Assembly: GCF_045920555.1 (NCBI RefSeq)
Contig: NZ_CP174509.1
Span: 2,666,001 to 2,730,000, forward strand
DNA from: Pseudalkalibacillus sp045920555
Lineage (GTDB): Bacteria > Bacillota > Bacilli > Bacillales > Fictibacillaceae
Length of the DNA stretch: 64,000 bases
Reading direction: 5' to 3'
Shown here piece after piece: positions 1-10,109 of the stretch. The position numbers and the translations under genes were made by a program. Positions within the stretch are counted from its first letter, which is position 1. Each line of letters starts with the position of its first letter. Under the pieces are notes generated by a model. The model was not told the DNA's origin. It made no database searches and worked only from the letters and a program-made list of their open reading frames with translations.

Positions 1-717
1 CTAATTGCAGCAGTTTGCGTTGGTATTGTCTGTGGGCTGTGGAACGGTATATTGGTATCTGTTTTTGAAATACAGCCAATGGTTGCCACTTTAATTCTTC
101 TAACGGTAGGTAGAGGGATCGCCCAATTAATAACTGGTGGACAAATATTAACCATTGATAATGATATTTACGGATATATTGGTTCTGGTTTTTTATTTGG
201 ACTGCCATTTCCGATTTTTATTGGTGCAGTCATTTTTCTCATTATGATTTACATGAAGAAAAGGACGGCAATGGGATTATTTCTTGAATCCATTGGTAAT
301 AACATCACTGCAAGTAAATTTGCAGGAATTCAACCAAAGAAAATTATCTTGCTCGTTTACACCATTTGCGGGGTGTGTGCAGCTATTGCAGGTATTATTG
401 TTAGTGCAAATGTAAGTAGTGCTGATGCAAATAACGCTGGATTATGGATTGAGCTTGATGCCATTTTAGCAGTTGTTATTGGTGGTACTTCGATGCGTGG
501 CGGAAGATACTTCCTTGGCGGAACAGTGATTGGGGCTTTATTCATTCAGACACTATCTACAACAATCTATTCTGTCGGAATAAATCCGGAAATTGTGATG
601 GTCGTGAAAGCCTTTGTCGTTATCATTGTGTGTCTATTTCAGTCCGAAGAGTTCAGAAAACTATTTCTGCAGTTTAACAAAAAGAAGGTGTCATCTCATG
701 AAGCATTTCAAGTTTAA
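1..717 (+). CDS. Sugar ABC transporter permease, YtfT-like (5' end outside window)
   Basis: The reading frame is open from base 1, so the start lies upstream. About 238 residues are visible, with several hydrophobic membrane segments and the loop GGTSMRGGRYFLGGTVIGAL that is typical of the RbsC/XylH branched permease family. Family knowledge: these are inner-membrane subunits of ribose- or furanose-type ABC importers. The stop overlaps the start of the next permease by 20 bp. A tandem permease pair recalls the galactofuranose importer YtfQRT-YjfF. Given the glycoside hydrolases downstream, the inferred substrate is L-arabinofuranose or another furanose released outside the cell. The binding protein and ATPase would lie upstream of the window. 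The subfamily is fairly sure, the substrate is not. Confidence 0.85.
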   Translation, partial: LIAAVCVGIVCGLWNGILVSVFEIQPMVATLILLTVGRGIAQLITGGQILTIDNDIYGYIGSGFLFGLPFPIFIGAVIFLIMIYMKKRTAMGLFLESIGNNITASKFAGIQPKKIILLVYTICGVCAAIAGIIVSANVSSADANNAGLWIELDAILAVVIGGTSMRGGRYFLGGTVIGALFIQTLSTTIYSVGINPEIVMVVKAFVVIIVCLFQSEEFRKLFLQFNKKKVSSHEAFQV

Positions 718-1744
718 TATAAAAGAGAATCATATTTTTATAATTGCTACGATCGTATTAATTGTCTTGTTATACGGATATGGGTCCTTTTCCTTTCCCG
801 GTTTTTTTAGTACACAGGTGTTTCTAAATCTATTTATCGATAATGCCTATTTAATAATAGTATCGACCGGTTTAGCCTTTGTTATTATTACTGGCGGTAT
901 TGACTTATCGGTTGGGGCATTAGTAGCCTTTATTAGCATGGTTTCCGCATCGTTGTTGCAACAAGGTTTAAATGCGTACCTAGTAATCTTTCTTACATTA
1001 CTAATCGGAATCGCTTTCGGTACATTCCAAGGTTATTTTATTTATCGCTTCAATTTGCATCCTTGGATTGTAACACTGGCAGGAATGTTTTTAGCAAGAG
1101 GTGCAAGCTTCCTCATTAGTACGGATAGCATTGTCATTACGGATGAAACCTATAGCACTATTTCACAAGCGAAAGTCTATTTAATCGGAGATAGTTACAT
1201 TTCAATAGGGGCAGTCATTGCAATCATTGTTGTAGCTTTTGCGATCTATATAGCCAAATTTACAAAATTTGGGCGAAATGTTTATGCTATTGGCGGTAAT
1301 GTGAAATCAGCCGAATTAATGGGGTTACCCGTTAAACAAACAACTATTATGGTATATGTTTTTTCAGGGTTTTGTTCTGCTTTAGGTGGTGTAGTTTTTA
1401 CATTATATATGCTATCGGGATATAGCCTGCACTTATTGGGTATGGAAATGGATGCGATTGCAGCCTGTGTGATTGGCGGCATTCTATTAACCGGTGGATT
1501 TGGTTATTTAATCGGACCAACACTTGGCGTAGTAAGTATGGGAATAATCCAGACTATTATTATGTTTCAGGGTACCCTTAGTTCTTGGTGGACAAAAATT
1601 GCAATCGGTTTCCTACTGTTTTTATTCATTCTCTTACAACGATTAATCGTTATACGAAGAGGAAAAAGGAAAGTCATTCGGCTTGAAAAAATGCCTGGTA
1701 ATATACAGGTTCAGTCCCATTCTATGTCTACTGAATACAAATAG
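698..1744 (+). CDS. Sugar ABC transporter permease, YjfF-like
   Basis: The protein has 348 residues, and I place the start at the ATG at 698 behind an AAGAAGGTG ribosome site. A longer frame reaches 614 but lacks a good site. It has about ten hydrophobic segments and the RbsC-family stretch VIITGGIDLSVGALVAF early on, with ACVIGGILLTGGFGYLIGPT in the second half. The GGIDLSVG signature is conserved in monosaccharide ABC permeases. It is translationally coupled to the permease just upstream, and the two probably form a heterodimeric channel. The tail is basic (RRGKRK) and cytosolic. Furanose specificity is an inference from the tandem pairing and the neighbouring arabinan-type hydrolases. Confidence 0.85.
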   Translation: MKHFKFNIKENHIFIIATIVLIVLLYGYGSFSFPGFFSTQVFLNLFIDNAYLIIVSTGLAFVIITGGIDLSVGALVAFISMVSASLLQQGLNAYLVIFLTLLIGIAFGTFQGYFIYRFNLHPWIVTLAGMFLARGASFLISTDSIVITDETYSTISQAKVYLIGDSYISIGAVIAIIVVAFAIYIAKFTKFGRNVYAIGGNVKSAELMGLPVKQTTIMVYVFSGFCSALGGVVFTLYMLSGYSLHLLGMEMDAIAACVIGGILLTGGFGYLIGPTLGVVSMGIIQTIIMFQGTLSSWWTKIAIGFLLFLFILLQRLIVIRRGKRKVIRLEKMPGNIQVQSHSMSTEYK

Positions 1745-2129
1745 GTGTATGACCAATTTAAGGTATTAATTTTTTCTAAATAAGATTTGATCCTTGTACT
1801 CTAGGTTTACGTATTAGAAGTCTCAATTTAGCCCATTAATTGGGTCTTCTTTGCTTGATGGATTTTTTAAAAGCTATCCGTTTATTTAAGGGGGGTTGAT
1901 TCAAAATGAAAGGGATTCGAATGTAAATCGTTATAGGTGATTTCTTAGGGTCTGTTCACAAGCGAATAGACTCTAGGAATGCAATACAGAGTACTGATCA
2001 ACGGGGAAATGTTTTAGTAAATATTAAGCACTCTAGATGGTGTTTACAAACAATTCAATTTAATTAATGTGTGAAAAAAGTTTATATGCTTCCCTAATGG
2101 GAGTAAAATTAAATGAAGGAGGAAAAATT
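1745..2129 (+). other. Intergenic leader of the GH43 gene
   Basis: This is non-coding. A small inverted repeat (GCCCA, loop TTAA, TGGGT) lies near 1831-1845, with AGAAG/CTTCT arms around it, and is followed by a T-rich stretch. It could be a weak terminator for the permease pair. The GH43 ribosome site GAAGGAGG is at 2115-2122. No recognised riboswitch or clear cre site was seen. Confidence 0.4.
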
Positions 2130-4592
2130 ATGAAGAGATTGTTAGGATTACTGATGGTAATCTTCCTCTTTTCAGGTACGTTCAACATACCTACGAATGT
2201 TCAAGCTGCAGATCCAACGATGGATGGTCACGGATTAATGGGGGAATTTTTTAAGGTTGAACCAAATCCTGAGAATCGAGAAGATATTAGTGTATTTAAA
2301 TTCGATGATTTTCGAGGAAAAAGAGCTGTTGCAAATTTAAATGGAGACTCCTTTGCAAGTATTTTTAATGAGTTTTCCGGTACACCCGACTATAATACTG
2401 CACGATTTACAGGTACTATAGTACCAGAATATACAGAAGATTACAGATTCTATATGGAAGGTGATGATGGCTTTAGACTTTGGATTAATGGAGAGCTGAT
2501 CATTGACTTTTGGCAGCAAAAATGGGAAGTCCCACAAGTTAGTACTCCAGTTTCTTTGGAAGCAGGAAAACATTATAATATTAAAGTTGAATATTTACAA
2601 GGCTGGGGCGCTTCCTGGCTTCACATGGAATGGGAAAGTGCGAGCCAGAAAAGAGAAATCGTTCCAGAATCAGCACTTTATTTGCCGATAGATCATATTA
2701 TTTCAACTAAAAAAGCTGATTTGACAGCGGAAATTCAAAAAATAGGTTATTTAACAGAAAACTTTGCAGACAAAGTAAATGAAAGCGTATTAAATAACTT
2801 AAATGAAACAAGAAAAACTGTGCAGGAATTGCTTGACACGATTGATGACAAAGAAATTAATGATAGAGACAAGGCACAATTATTAATAGAGGCGATTGAG
2901 ACCGTATCTATTGCTCGTTCCGACTTTATGAAAGAAATGGGAGTCACAAGTTCCTCTGTATATAACAAATTTAACAATCCATTATATCAAGGACAGGATC
3001 CATTTGTAACGTATAAAGACGGATTTTATTACTTTGTATCTTCTAGTAACTTAGACTCTAACAATAAAATTTATGTATCCAAATCCCGTACCCTGACAGA
3101 TCAGGGTGAAAAGGTTATGGTATATGATTCAAAAGGAACAGAAACCCGTATTTTTGCTCCGGAAATCTTCTACTTTGATGGCAAATGGTATATTTATTAC
3201 TGTGCCGACATAAAAGATTATGGTTACAAACATATGGCAACTGTTTTGGAATCCGTTACTGATAATCCACAGGGGGAATATATCAATAAAGGTGTCTTAT
3301 ATACTGGTGAAAATGGGGAGTATAAAGAAGCAAACGACATTACGGTAATTGATTATAATGGACAACTTTATGCTGTTTGGGGTACCTTAGGCCACGGAGA
3401 ACCAATCGGCCCGGCCATTGCTCCAATGGATAACCCTTATACGATTACAGCAGATCGTACGATCTTAGGTGGCGGTGGGGAAGGTCCTCGTATATTACAA
3501 AGAGATGGAAAAGTATTTATAACAGTGTCGGAAGGTGATTATGCATCCAATGGATATCGCTTATCTTATTTAATGAATACAAATGGAAATATTTTAAACC
3601 CGGATTCTTGGAGCCGTACAAATGATGTTTTCGTTTCGACCAGTGATGTATCCGGCCCTGGCAGAGCAGGTTTTGTAAAATCACCCGATGGTACGGAAGA
3701 TTGGATGATTTATCATTCACGTGTATATCAAGATACTGAACGTAACTGGTGGCGTCAAGTAAATATTAAGAAATTCGGATGGAATGAAGATGGAACACCT
3801 GATTTTGGCAAACCTGTTTCTCCATATGAATGGCAACAATTGCCTTCTGGTGATTTAGGACAAGGTGATATGTATCAAGCAGAAGACGCCATTCTCTATG
3901 GTGATATTATAATAGACAACAGCCATACAAATTACCAGGGAACTGGTTATATTAATCTACCGGAAAAACCTGGTGCTGAAGCAAGTGTTGTTGTCAATGC
4001 ACAAGAAGAAGGTGATTATATCGTAGGTGTAAGATATGCTTATGGTAAACAGGTGGATGGGGAATCTACAAATCATCCTACGACACAATTGCCGGCTCGA
4101 GCAAAAATCAATGTATATGTAAATGGCGTACATGTCAAAACCATTACACCAGATAAAACAGCAATCAGCTGGGATGAATGGTTTACGGCTTCTGAACGTT
4201 TGACCTTACAAGAAGGTAAAAATGTAATCAGTTATCGTTTTGATAGTGGTAGTATAGGTAATGTGAATTTGGATTATTTAACGATGTATAAGGCAGATGT
4301 ACCAAATCCAACACCAGAAATGATGAGAATAGAAAAACTTAAGCAACTTATTTATGACTATGAAGCAGATGGGAAAATTGATCAACCTTTAGCAGCTCAA
4401 TTAAACAATCGTCTTGATCAAGCAAAACAACAATTAGATAAAGGGAATAAACAACAAGCGACTAAGAAAATGAATGACTTCCTGCAACATTTAAACAATC
4501 AAGAGACAAATAAATTTATAACTGAGGATGCGAAAGAAAAACTTAATAGTATTGCTAAATCATTAATAGAGATGTTGGAAATAGAATCATAG
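2130..4592 (+). CDS. Secreted PA14-GH43 glycosidase (arabinofuranosidase/xylosidase type)
   Basis: The protein has 820 residues. The start is the ATG at 2130, 7 bases after GAAGGAGG. Residues 1-26 form a signal peptide ending VQA. A PA14 domain spans about 33-185, with the motif EGDDGFRLWINGELIIDFW. A helical linker follows, then a five-bladed GH43 domain from about 283 to 575. The GQDPFV motif supplies the probable general base (Asp290) and GEGPRIL the probable acid (Glu451). A CBM6/35-like beta domain covers about 580-720 (starting YQAEDA) and a charged helical tail covers 730-820. No LPXTG motif or lipobox is present, so it is likely released or held non-covalently. Family knowledge: GH43 enzymes remove arabinofuranosyl or xylosyl units. 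The exact linkage is unknown. Its N-terminal half resembles that of the GH2 enzyme at 5961-8726. Confidence 0.85.
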   Translation: MKRLLGLLMVIFLFSGTFNIPTNVQAADPTMDGHGLMGEFFKVEPNPENREDISVFKFDDFRGKRAVANLNGDSFASIFNEFSGTPDYNTARFTGTIVPEYTEDYRFYMEGDDGFRLWINGELIIDFWQQKWEVPQVSTPVSLEAGKHYNIKVEYLQGWGASWLHMEWESASQKREIVPESALYLPIDHIISTKKADLTAEIQKIGYLTENFADKVNESVLNNLNETRKTVQELLDTIDDKEINDRDKAQLLIEAIETVSIARSDFMKEMGVTSSSVYNKFNNPLYQGQDPFVTYKDGFYYFVSSSNLDSNNKIYVSKSRTLTDQGEKVMVYDSKGTETRIFAPEIFYFDGKWYIYYCADIKDYGYKHMATVLESVTDNPQGEYINKGVLYTGENGEYKEANDITVIDYNGQLYAVWGTLGHGEPIGPAIAPMDNPYTITADRTILGGGGEGPRILQRDGKVFITVSEGDYASNGYRLSYLMNTNGNILNPDSWSRTNDVFVSTSDVSGPGRAGFVKSPDGTEDWMIYHSRVYQDTERNWWRQVNIKKFGWNEDGTPDFGKPVSPYEWQQLPSGDLGQGDMYQAEDAILYGDIIIDNSHTNYQGTGYINLPEKPGAEASVVVNAQEEGDYIVGVRYAYGKQVDGESTNHPTTQLPARAKINVYVNGVHVKTITPDKTAISWDEWFTASERLTLQEGKNVISYRFDSGSIGNVNLDYLTMYKADVPNPTPEMMRIEKLKQLIYDYEADGKIDQPLAAQLNNRLDQAKQQLDKGNKQQATKKMNDFLQHLNNQETNKFITEDAKEKLNSIAKSLIEMLEIES

Positions 4593-5960
4593 TATTCAGA
4601 GTGTGGGTGCCCTTATAATTTCGGACATCCTCTTTTAACATTTTTTATTTTCTAGAGAATATAGAATTAGATAAAAGTATTTAACAAATAATGAGGATTA
4701 TCCTCTACTCTATTAGGGATAGAACCAGCAGCTGAACGATGAAGCCTATTTTAGAAAAAATGGTAAATCAACCAATTCTAATGTCGGCTCATTCGTTTTA
4801 GGTCTAGTGAGACGGTCCTGCCCTAGTCCGTCAAATAAGTTAAATAACAAGGGCGAGTAACAGGTGATTAAGTGTGGAATCTAAAACAACGCATTACTCT
4901 CGATAATCTTCGACCACTTCGAGAGAGGAGATACAAACCAAAAACGAATAAACCAAACAACCGACTATTTAACGTGTAGGTAGTCGGTTTAATTGTGTCT
5001 AAACACGTTTTTCTCAAAATAATACGGTGACTCCAAAAGCGTGAGGATGAAGAAGCCAGCTACATCAAAACTGGAGAACAAAATCTATGTGACATACCTT
5101 TGGTGAAGGCGATAAACTAGCAATACGATCAGAATCATAAGCACAAGGTAAAGTACCGATTAACCGGACATTGAGCCTAATGCTTTATGATACGGCCCCT
5201 GCTATCCATAATTATTACCATTCAACTAACGACTGAAAATGACTTGCTTGTTTCAGGACTGTCAAGAGTGGGTACTTTTGTCCATATGCTTGTCCAGAAT
5301 AGAATTTTGTAAATTCCTAAAAGATACTTATCCATTTATGAAGAAATCCAAAATGTGTACCCTTATGTTCTGAACCAGGATGTGAATTGGATCTTCCTCT
5401 TAGCGAGTCTCAAGCTTCAACATATGAGAACTACTATAAAGTTCCTGGTCTTTTCCTGGGTGAGGGGGAGAAGTCGGTATCAAAAAATGAACGGCACCCG
5501 TCCGATCTCGTATTTGTGTAGTATTATCGCAACTGTTCATGAAGGATCAATATACTAGCAAACTATAAAGAGGACTGGCACAGCAAATCACCGGGGTTCA
5601 TTTCCATCAGGATCAACGTCTAGGGTATGGATCCCCCAGATGTATTAGCTCTTTCTGAAACTCTCAGACCAGAATATGAATCGTCAGGGTTGTCTTGTTT
5701 CATAATGCATAGTACTTTAATGAACTGAAAAAAGTGAAATAAATAATTGACTGAAAATTACAAAATGTAACCGGATATTATAAATCATTTTTTATAAATG
5801 CTTGGTATAGTAGTAACTGAAAATAGAATCATTGGAAAGGAGAAGATAAACGATGACGTAATTCTAATTTTTATTATTTGTGGAAGCTATTATTAAGAGA
5901 TTTTGGAAGTAATAACAACATTTGTACTGGACCTTACTGTAGGGAGGTAATCTAAACAAT
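4593..5960 (+). other. Long intergenic stretch with decayed coding fragments
   Basis: No intact gene is visible. A hairpin with arms AACCGACTA (4959-4967) and TAGTCGGTT (4981-4989) could be a terminator. Between about 5180 and 5560 short forward-frame pieces look protein-like, for example PAIHNYYHSTND near 5200 and TYENYYKVPGLFLGEGE near 5415, broken by stops and frame changes. I cannot assign a family. Near 5836-5861 a good ribosome site (AAAGGAGA) is followed by ATG ACG TAA, a start-stop minimal ORF about 100 bases before the GH2 gene. The GH2 ribosome site AGGGAGGT is at 5941-5948. Confidence 0.45.
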
Positions 5961-8726
5961 ATGAGGAAATTAGTATTGAGTTGTTTACTAGTAATACCTA
6001 TGTTTCTAGCAACTATAAGCGGCTCGCTTACTTCAGCTGTTGAGGACACGAACAATCAAAATCATGGGTTAAAAGGAGAATATTACACATCAACTGGACC
6101 TGGAATATTTGACTTTAATCAATTAAAGACTACGATCATTGATTATAATATTAATTTTCCCGATCTTAATCCTGCATTTGATCTGTTTACCGGACAAAAT
6201 GATTATGTTGCAGCAAAATGGACTGGTAAAATTGTCCCTGAGCATTCAGAAGATTACACGTTTTATATGATTGGTGACAATGGTTTTAGATTATGGATTG
6301 ATGGGGAATTAGTGATCGATTTTTGGGAGGATAAATGGGACATTGAACAAAAAAGTATACCTATCTCTTTGGAGGCAGGCAAAGAGTATGATATTAAAGT
6401 AGAATATTTTGAACATTACGGTGGATCTAATTTAAAGCTATATTGGTCAAGTGAAAGCGTTCCAAAACAAATTATCCCTAGCAGTGCATTTTATTTGCCG
6501 GAAGGCTATGATTTTAACGGAGGACTTGAAAGGTTGCAGGTTCTCGAAGATGGCAAACATGTAGAGCTTACATTTGAACAATCTTTAGAAAAATTACCTC
6601 GTAATCTCGAAGACCACTTTTCTATCAACCTTAATGGGAGAGATTGGAAAGTTCGCAATGTTTCACTTAAACAGAAAAGAGAATCAACTCTTGTAATTGA
6701 AACAGAGCATCCAATTTATGAAAGATCAGGGAATCAAGTTCTCATCTCATATGATGGAAAAGGATCCTTGCGTACAAATGATGGAGGGAATGTACCAGAA
6801 TTTGTAAATCGCGCCGAAAACTTTTCGCAATTTAATATTGAATCACCGTGGGCAGACAAAGTGAATAAGAAGAAAGTATTACCGGAATACCCTAGACCAC
6901 AGTTAGTAAGGGATGAATGGCTCAACCTTAACGGTGAATGGGAATTTCAAAGCGTTTCTGAAGGAGATAAACTTCCAACAGGTAAAAAATTAAATGATAC
7001 GATTTTAGTACCTTTCCCAGTCGAGTCTGCCTTATCTGGAATCGAAAGAATTGAAGATCATATGTGGTATAAGCGTGATTTTACAATTCCAGATAAATGG
7101 AACGGCGAGCGTATTAAATTAAACTTTGGTGCAGTTGACTATAAAACAACCGTGTATGTGAATGGAAAAGAAGTTGGCAATCATACTGGCGGTTATGATG
7201 CATTTAGCTATGATATTACTGACTTTTTAGTAAAAGGCAAAAATGAGCTAATTGTTGAAGTATATGATCCGACTAACGGCGGACAGGCAAAGGGGAAACA
7301 AACGTTAGTACCAGGAGGAATTTGGTACACTCCAACTTCAGGTATTTGGCAGACTGTATGGCTTGAACCTGTTCCAAGTGCAAATATTACTTCAATAAAA
7401 ACTGTTCCAGAAATAGACTCTGAACAATTAAAATTAACTGTAAACGGTGATGGGATCACAAACGAAACAGTTGAAGCAATCGTATATAAAAAAGGTAAGC
7501 AAGTAAGTAAAGCAACTGGCAAGGTCGGAGTGGAAATTGCTATTCCTGTTCCAGATGCACGTTTATGGACGACAGAAGATCCATTCTTATATGACCTAAA
7601 AGTTCGATTAACAGATGATGTGAAAACAATTGATTACGTTGAAAGCTACTTTGGAATGAGAGAAATTACGTTAGGTAAAGTTGACGGCAAACTGCGTCCA
7701 TTATTAAATGGGGAATTTATCTTCCAAATGGGACCGCTCGATCAAGGATATTGGCCAGATGGAAACTATACGGCACCTACTGATGACGCTTTAAAGTTCG
7801 ACATTCAAAAGACAAAGGAACTCGGATTTAATATGATCCGTAAACATATTAAAGTGGAACCAGCTCGATGGTATTATTGGGCAGACAAGATGGGAATGAT
7901 TGTATGGCAAGATATGCCGAGTATGGATGGTTCTGAGGAGTATCGAAAACAGTTTGAACATGAATTTAAAGAAATGATTCAAGAAAGGTACAATCATCCA
8001 TCCATCATACAATGGACTGTCTTTAATGAAGGATGGGGGCAATATGATACTGTACGTTTAACGAATTGGGTAAAAGGATTAGATCCTACGCGCCTCGTAA
8101 CGAATGCCAGCGGATGGACAGATTATCCAGTCGGAGATGTGATCGATTGGCACACATATCCTAATCCTAGATCCCCTCAAGTTGAAGAAAATCGCATCGC
8201 GGTTATTGGCGAATATGGCGGTTTAGGATTAGACGCACCGGGACATGAATGGGGCACAAGCGGCTGGAGCTATGCAATGCAGGCTAATAAAGAAGAGATT
8301 ACAAATATGTATATTGAATATATTGAAACAATAAAAGGCTTTATTCATGAGAATGGACTAAGCGGAGCAGTTTATACTCAGACGACAGATGTAGAGGGAG
8401 AGCTAAATGGTTTGCTCACCTATGACAGAAAGGTGACAAAACTTGATGCAAAAAGAGTAACTGAGGCAAATCAATCTTTAATAAAATCTGCTTCACCAAA
8501 ATACGTCTTGCATAAAGAAATAGTTGAAGCAAAAGAGGTATTAAAAAACGTTAAAATAGGCAACGAACCTGGTACTTATCCAAAATCAGCTGTAGAGAAT
8601 TTAGAAAAATCAATTAATGCTGCAGAAGAGATCTATGAAAACGAACAATCTTTATCGGAGGAATTTTTAAATGAGGCAGACCATTTGAAAAATGATATTC
8701 AAAGCTTTAAAGACCAAGTAAACTGA
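5961..8726 (+). CDS. Secreted PA14-GH2 glycosidase
   Basis: The protein has 921 residues with a start behind AGGGAGGT. A signal peptide covers about 1-27. A PA14 domain (about 35-175) carries IGDNGFRLWIDGELVIDFW, very like the GH43 protein upstream. An Ig-like segment (about 190-290) follows, then the GH2 sugar-binding fold from about 309 (WLNLNGEWEF), the GH2 immunoglobulin domain and a TIM barrel from about 570. The acid/base is probably Glu690 in VFNEGWG, and the nucleophile is probably Glu751 in VIGEYGG. The C-terminus is a charged helical repeat of the FIVAR type. Family knowledge: GH2 covers beta-galactosidases, beta-mannosidases, beta-glucuronidases and alpha-L-arabinosidases, so the specificity is open. 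The enzyme probably works outside the cell with the GH43 and GH127 proteins. Confidence 0.85.
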   Translation: MRKLVLSCLLVIPMFLATISGSLTSAVEDTNNQNHGLKGEYYTSTGPGIFDFNQLKTTIIDYNINFPDLNPAFDLFTGQNDYVAAKWTGKIVPEHSEDYTFYMIGDNGFRLWIDGELVIDFWEDKWDIEQKSIPISLEAGKEYDIKVEYFEHYGGSNLKLYWSSESVPKQIIPSSAFYLPEGYDFNGGLERLQVLEDGKHVELTFEQSLEKLPRNLEDHFSINLNGRDWKVRNVSLKQKRESTLVIETEHPIYERSGNQVLISYDGKGSLRTNDGGNVPEFVNRAENFSQFNIESPWADKVNKKKVLPEYPRPQLVRDEWLNLNGEWEFQSVSEGDKLPTGKKLNDTILVPFPVESALSGIERIEDHMWYKRDFTIPDKWNGERIKLNFGAVDYKTTVYVNGKEVGNHTGGYDAFSYDITDFLVKGKNELIVEVYDPTNGGQAKGKQTLVPGGIWYTPTSGIWQTVWLEPVPSANITSIKTVPEIDSEQLKLTVNGDGITNETVEAIVYKKGKQVSKATGKVGVEIAIPVPDARLWTTEDPFLYDLKVRLTDDVKTIDYVESYFGMREITLGKVDGKLRPLLNGEFIFQMGPLDQGYWPDGNYTAPTDDALKFDIQKTKELGFNMIRKHIKVEPARWYYWADKMGMIVWQDMPSMDGSEEYRKQFEHEFKEMIQERYNHPSIIQWTVFNEGWGQYDTVRLTNWVKGLDPTRLVTNASGWTDYPVGDVIDWHTYPNPRSPQVEENRIAVIGEYGGLGLDAPGHEWGTSGWSYAMQANKEEITNMYIEYIETIKGFIHENGLSGAVYTQTTDVEGELNGLLTYDRKVTKLDAKRVTEANQSLIKSASPKYVLHKEIVEAKEVLKNVKIGNEPGTYPKSAVENLEKSINAAEEIYENEQSLSEEFLNEADHLKNDIQSFKDQVN

Positions 8727-8785
8727 ACAATCGTAAAAAGCTTCTGTTGTAGGTAAAGTAACGTAAAAAAGTTCATTAACAAGTT

Positions 8786-8832
8786 AAAAAGGCTGCATAG
8801 CACTTCTAAATGCGTGCTTTGTAGCCTTTTTA
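8786..8832 (+). terminator. Rho-independent terminator after the GH2 gene
   Basis: Arms AAAAAGGCTGCATAGCAC and GTGCTTTGTAGCCTTTTT form an imperfect hairpin that ends in a T run. The symmetrical A and T flanks would let it work in both directions. Confidence 0.85.
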
Positions 8833-8865
8833 TGGTTCGAAACCTCATTTTATAACTGTACATTG

Positions 8866-9159
8866 AAAACCAAGAAGGTACCTTTATTACCAGCTCTAGG
8901 GCTGCTTCCTCAATTAAAGGACTAAAGTTCCTATCTCCTTAAAATTTAAATAGCGATCAAGGAGAAAGACATATTCGCCTTTCTCTGTGTCACGATAATA
9001 GTTTCGATCCATCTCGATTTCTCCAAAAAGGCTGACTATAGTTGGAACTACGCATCTCCTGTAGCCGAAAACGTTTTTTACTTGCTCGTCAATTTCCTCT
9101 AAGATACTCTTCATAATAGTGATAAAGCTTCTGTAATTACCTCCATACGATTTGCTCAA
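8866..9159 (-). pseudogene. UPF0236 / ISLre2-type transposase fragment
   Basis: The minus-strand frame from 9159 reads GNYRSFITIMKSILEEID and then RNYYRDTEKGEYVFLLDRYL, the N-terminal part of the UPF0236 family, now regarded as ISLre2-type transposases. The frame breaks near 8945, and the next frame continues NFSPLIEEAALELVIK to about 8870. It therefore carries a frameshift and lacks about three quarters of the protein. It is a dead remnant with no intact ends. Confidence 0.7.
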
Positions 9160-9237
9160 TGATCCATTGTGATACAGGACACATAGGTAGATATGTGATT
9201 TGGGGGCGGGATAAATTTTAACTTAGAGGAGGAAAAA

Positions 9238-9405
9238 ATGAATCAAAAAACGTCTTTACCCAAAGTAAGAACAGATAAAAAGGGAGGTTCAGCCACCATC
9301 CCTATATCTTTGCATGAGTGTATTGATCGGATTAGTTCTATACCGATGATACATCCATTAATTGGTCTTTTTGAGTTTCTCTATCCATTGAAAGGAAAGT
9401 GGTGA
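9238..9405 (+). CDS. Small ORF of unknown function (55 aa)
   Basis: The ATG at 9238 follows a strong AGAGGAGG site. The product starts MNQKTSLPKVRTDKKGG and ends FEFLYPLKGKW. It has no signal peptide and I recognise no motif. It lies among IS remnants and may be the head of a lost transposase whose own ribosome site survived. It is equally possible that it is not a gene. Confidence 0.3.
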   Translation: MNQKTSLPKVRTDKKGGSATIPISLHECIDRISSIPMIHPLIGLFEFLYPLKGKW

Positions 9406-9573
9406 AACCATTTCATTGTTTTCAAAGGTCAGTGAGCTGCCAAAAATCTTACCTCAAAATTGACTGCTCGAGCAACATGGAGCTGCTGAGCAATATCTAT
9501 ACCTTCAATAAGATGTTGGGGAGAAATTCGTTCGATAAGTTAATTTTATCTGTCTTGTATTTTAAACTTCATA
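9390..9573 (-). pseudogene. IS110-family transposase N-terminal fragment
   Basis: From an ATG at 9573 the minus strand reads MKFKIQ and, after stops, GIDIAQQLHVARAVNFEV. This matches the RuvC-like start of IS110/IS1111-type transposases (GIDIAK.HVARA.DF). The frame carries at least three stops and ends after about 60 codons. It is not derived from the intact IS110 copy at 35423, whose N-terminus differs. Confidence 0.5.
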
Positions 9574-9794
9574 GTAGGGCTCCTCTTAGATGGTTGTTTT
9601 GGGATACATTCATCTTACAAATGTGCTCTTTTTATATCAAAGCCTAAAATTAACGCTCTACAGGAATGCTAAAAGGTGTAATTCTACAGCAAGAATTGTG
9701 CTCTTTTTTTGTTAAGGGCCAGATAGGTGGTATGTACTAAAGGAAAACAAGATTAAACCAAGAAATATTTAGAATGATTTTTTAAAGGGGAATT

Positions 9795-10098
9795 ATGGAG
9801 CGACAGCCGATAAAGTTCGATGAATTGCCAGTTGAGATTCTAGATTATGTTGGAGTAAACAAACTTCGACCTCCAAGGCAGGGACACACCTTAGATGTAG
9901 GTATTATAGAAACTGGAAAAAGTAAGTATGTTTTAAAAAGAACAAAAGGAAAACAATTCTGTTCTTGGTTAACAAAAGAAGAGATTGTACTTAACTGTTT
10001 ATCAAAAACTAATCTTCCAACACTTGTTAGTATCAGAATCAGAAACAATCATACAAGAACACAGAAACATTGAACAAGGATATAAAGCAGTTTGAAAA
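9795..10098 (+). pseudogene. Aminoglycoside-phosphotransferase-like kinase, truncated
   Basis: A 92-codon frame begins MERQPIKFDELPVEIL and contains SKYVLKRTKGKQFCSWLTKE, the beta-strand and lysine region of the APH/choline kinase-like N-lobe. The frame breaks after SKTNLPT. The next frame continues as NTETLNKDIKQFEN and ends at 10098. The whole catalytic C-lobe (HGD..N and DxD motifs) is missing, so it cannot be active. The family call is moderate. Confidence 0.5.
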
Positions 10099-10109
10099 TT
10101 AAATGAATC

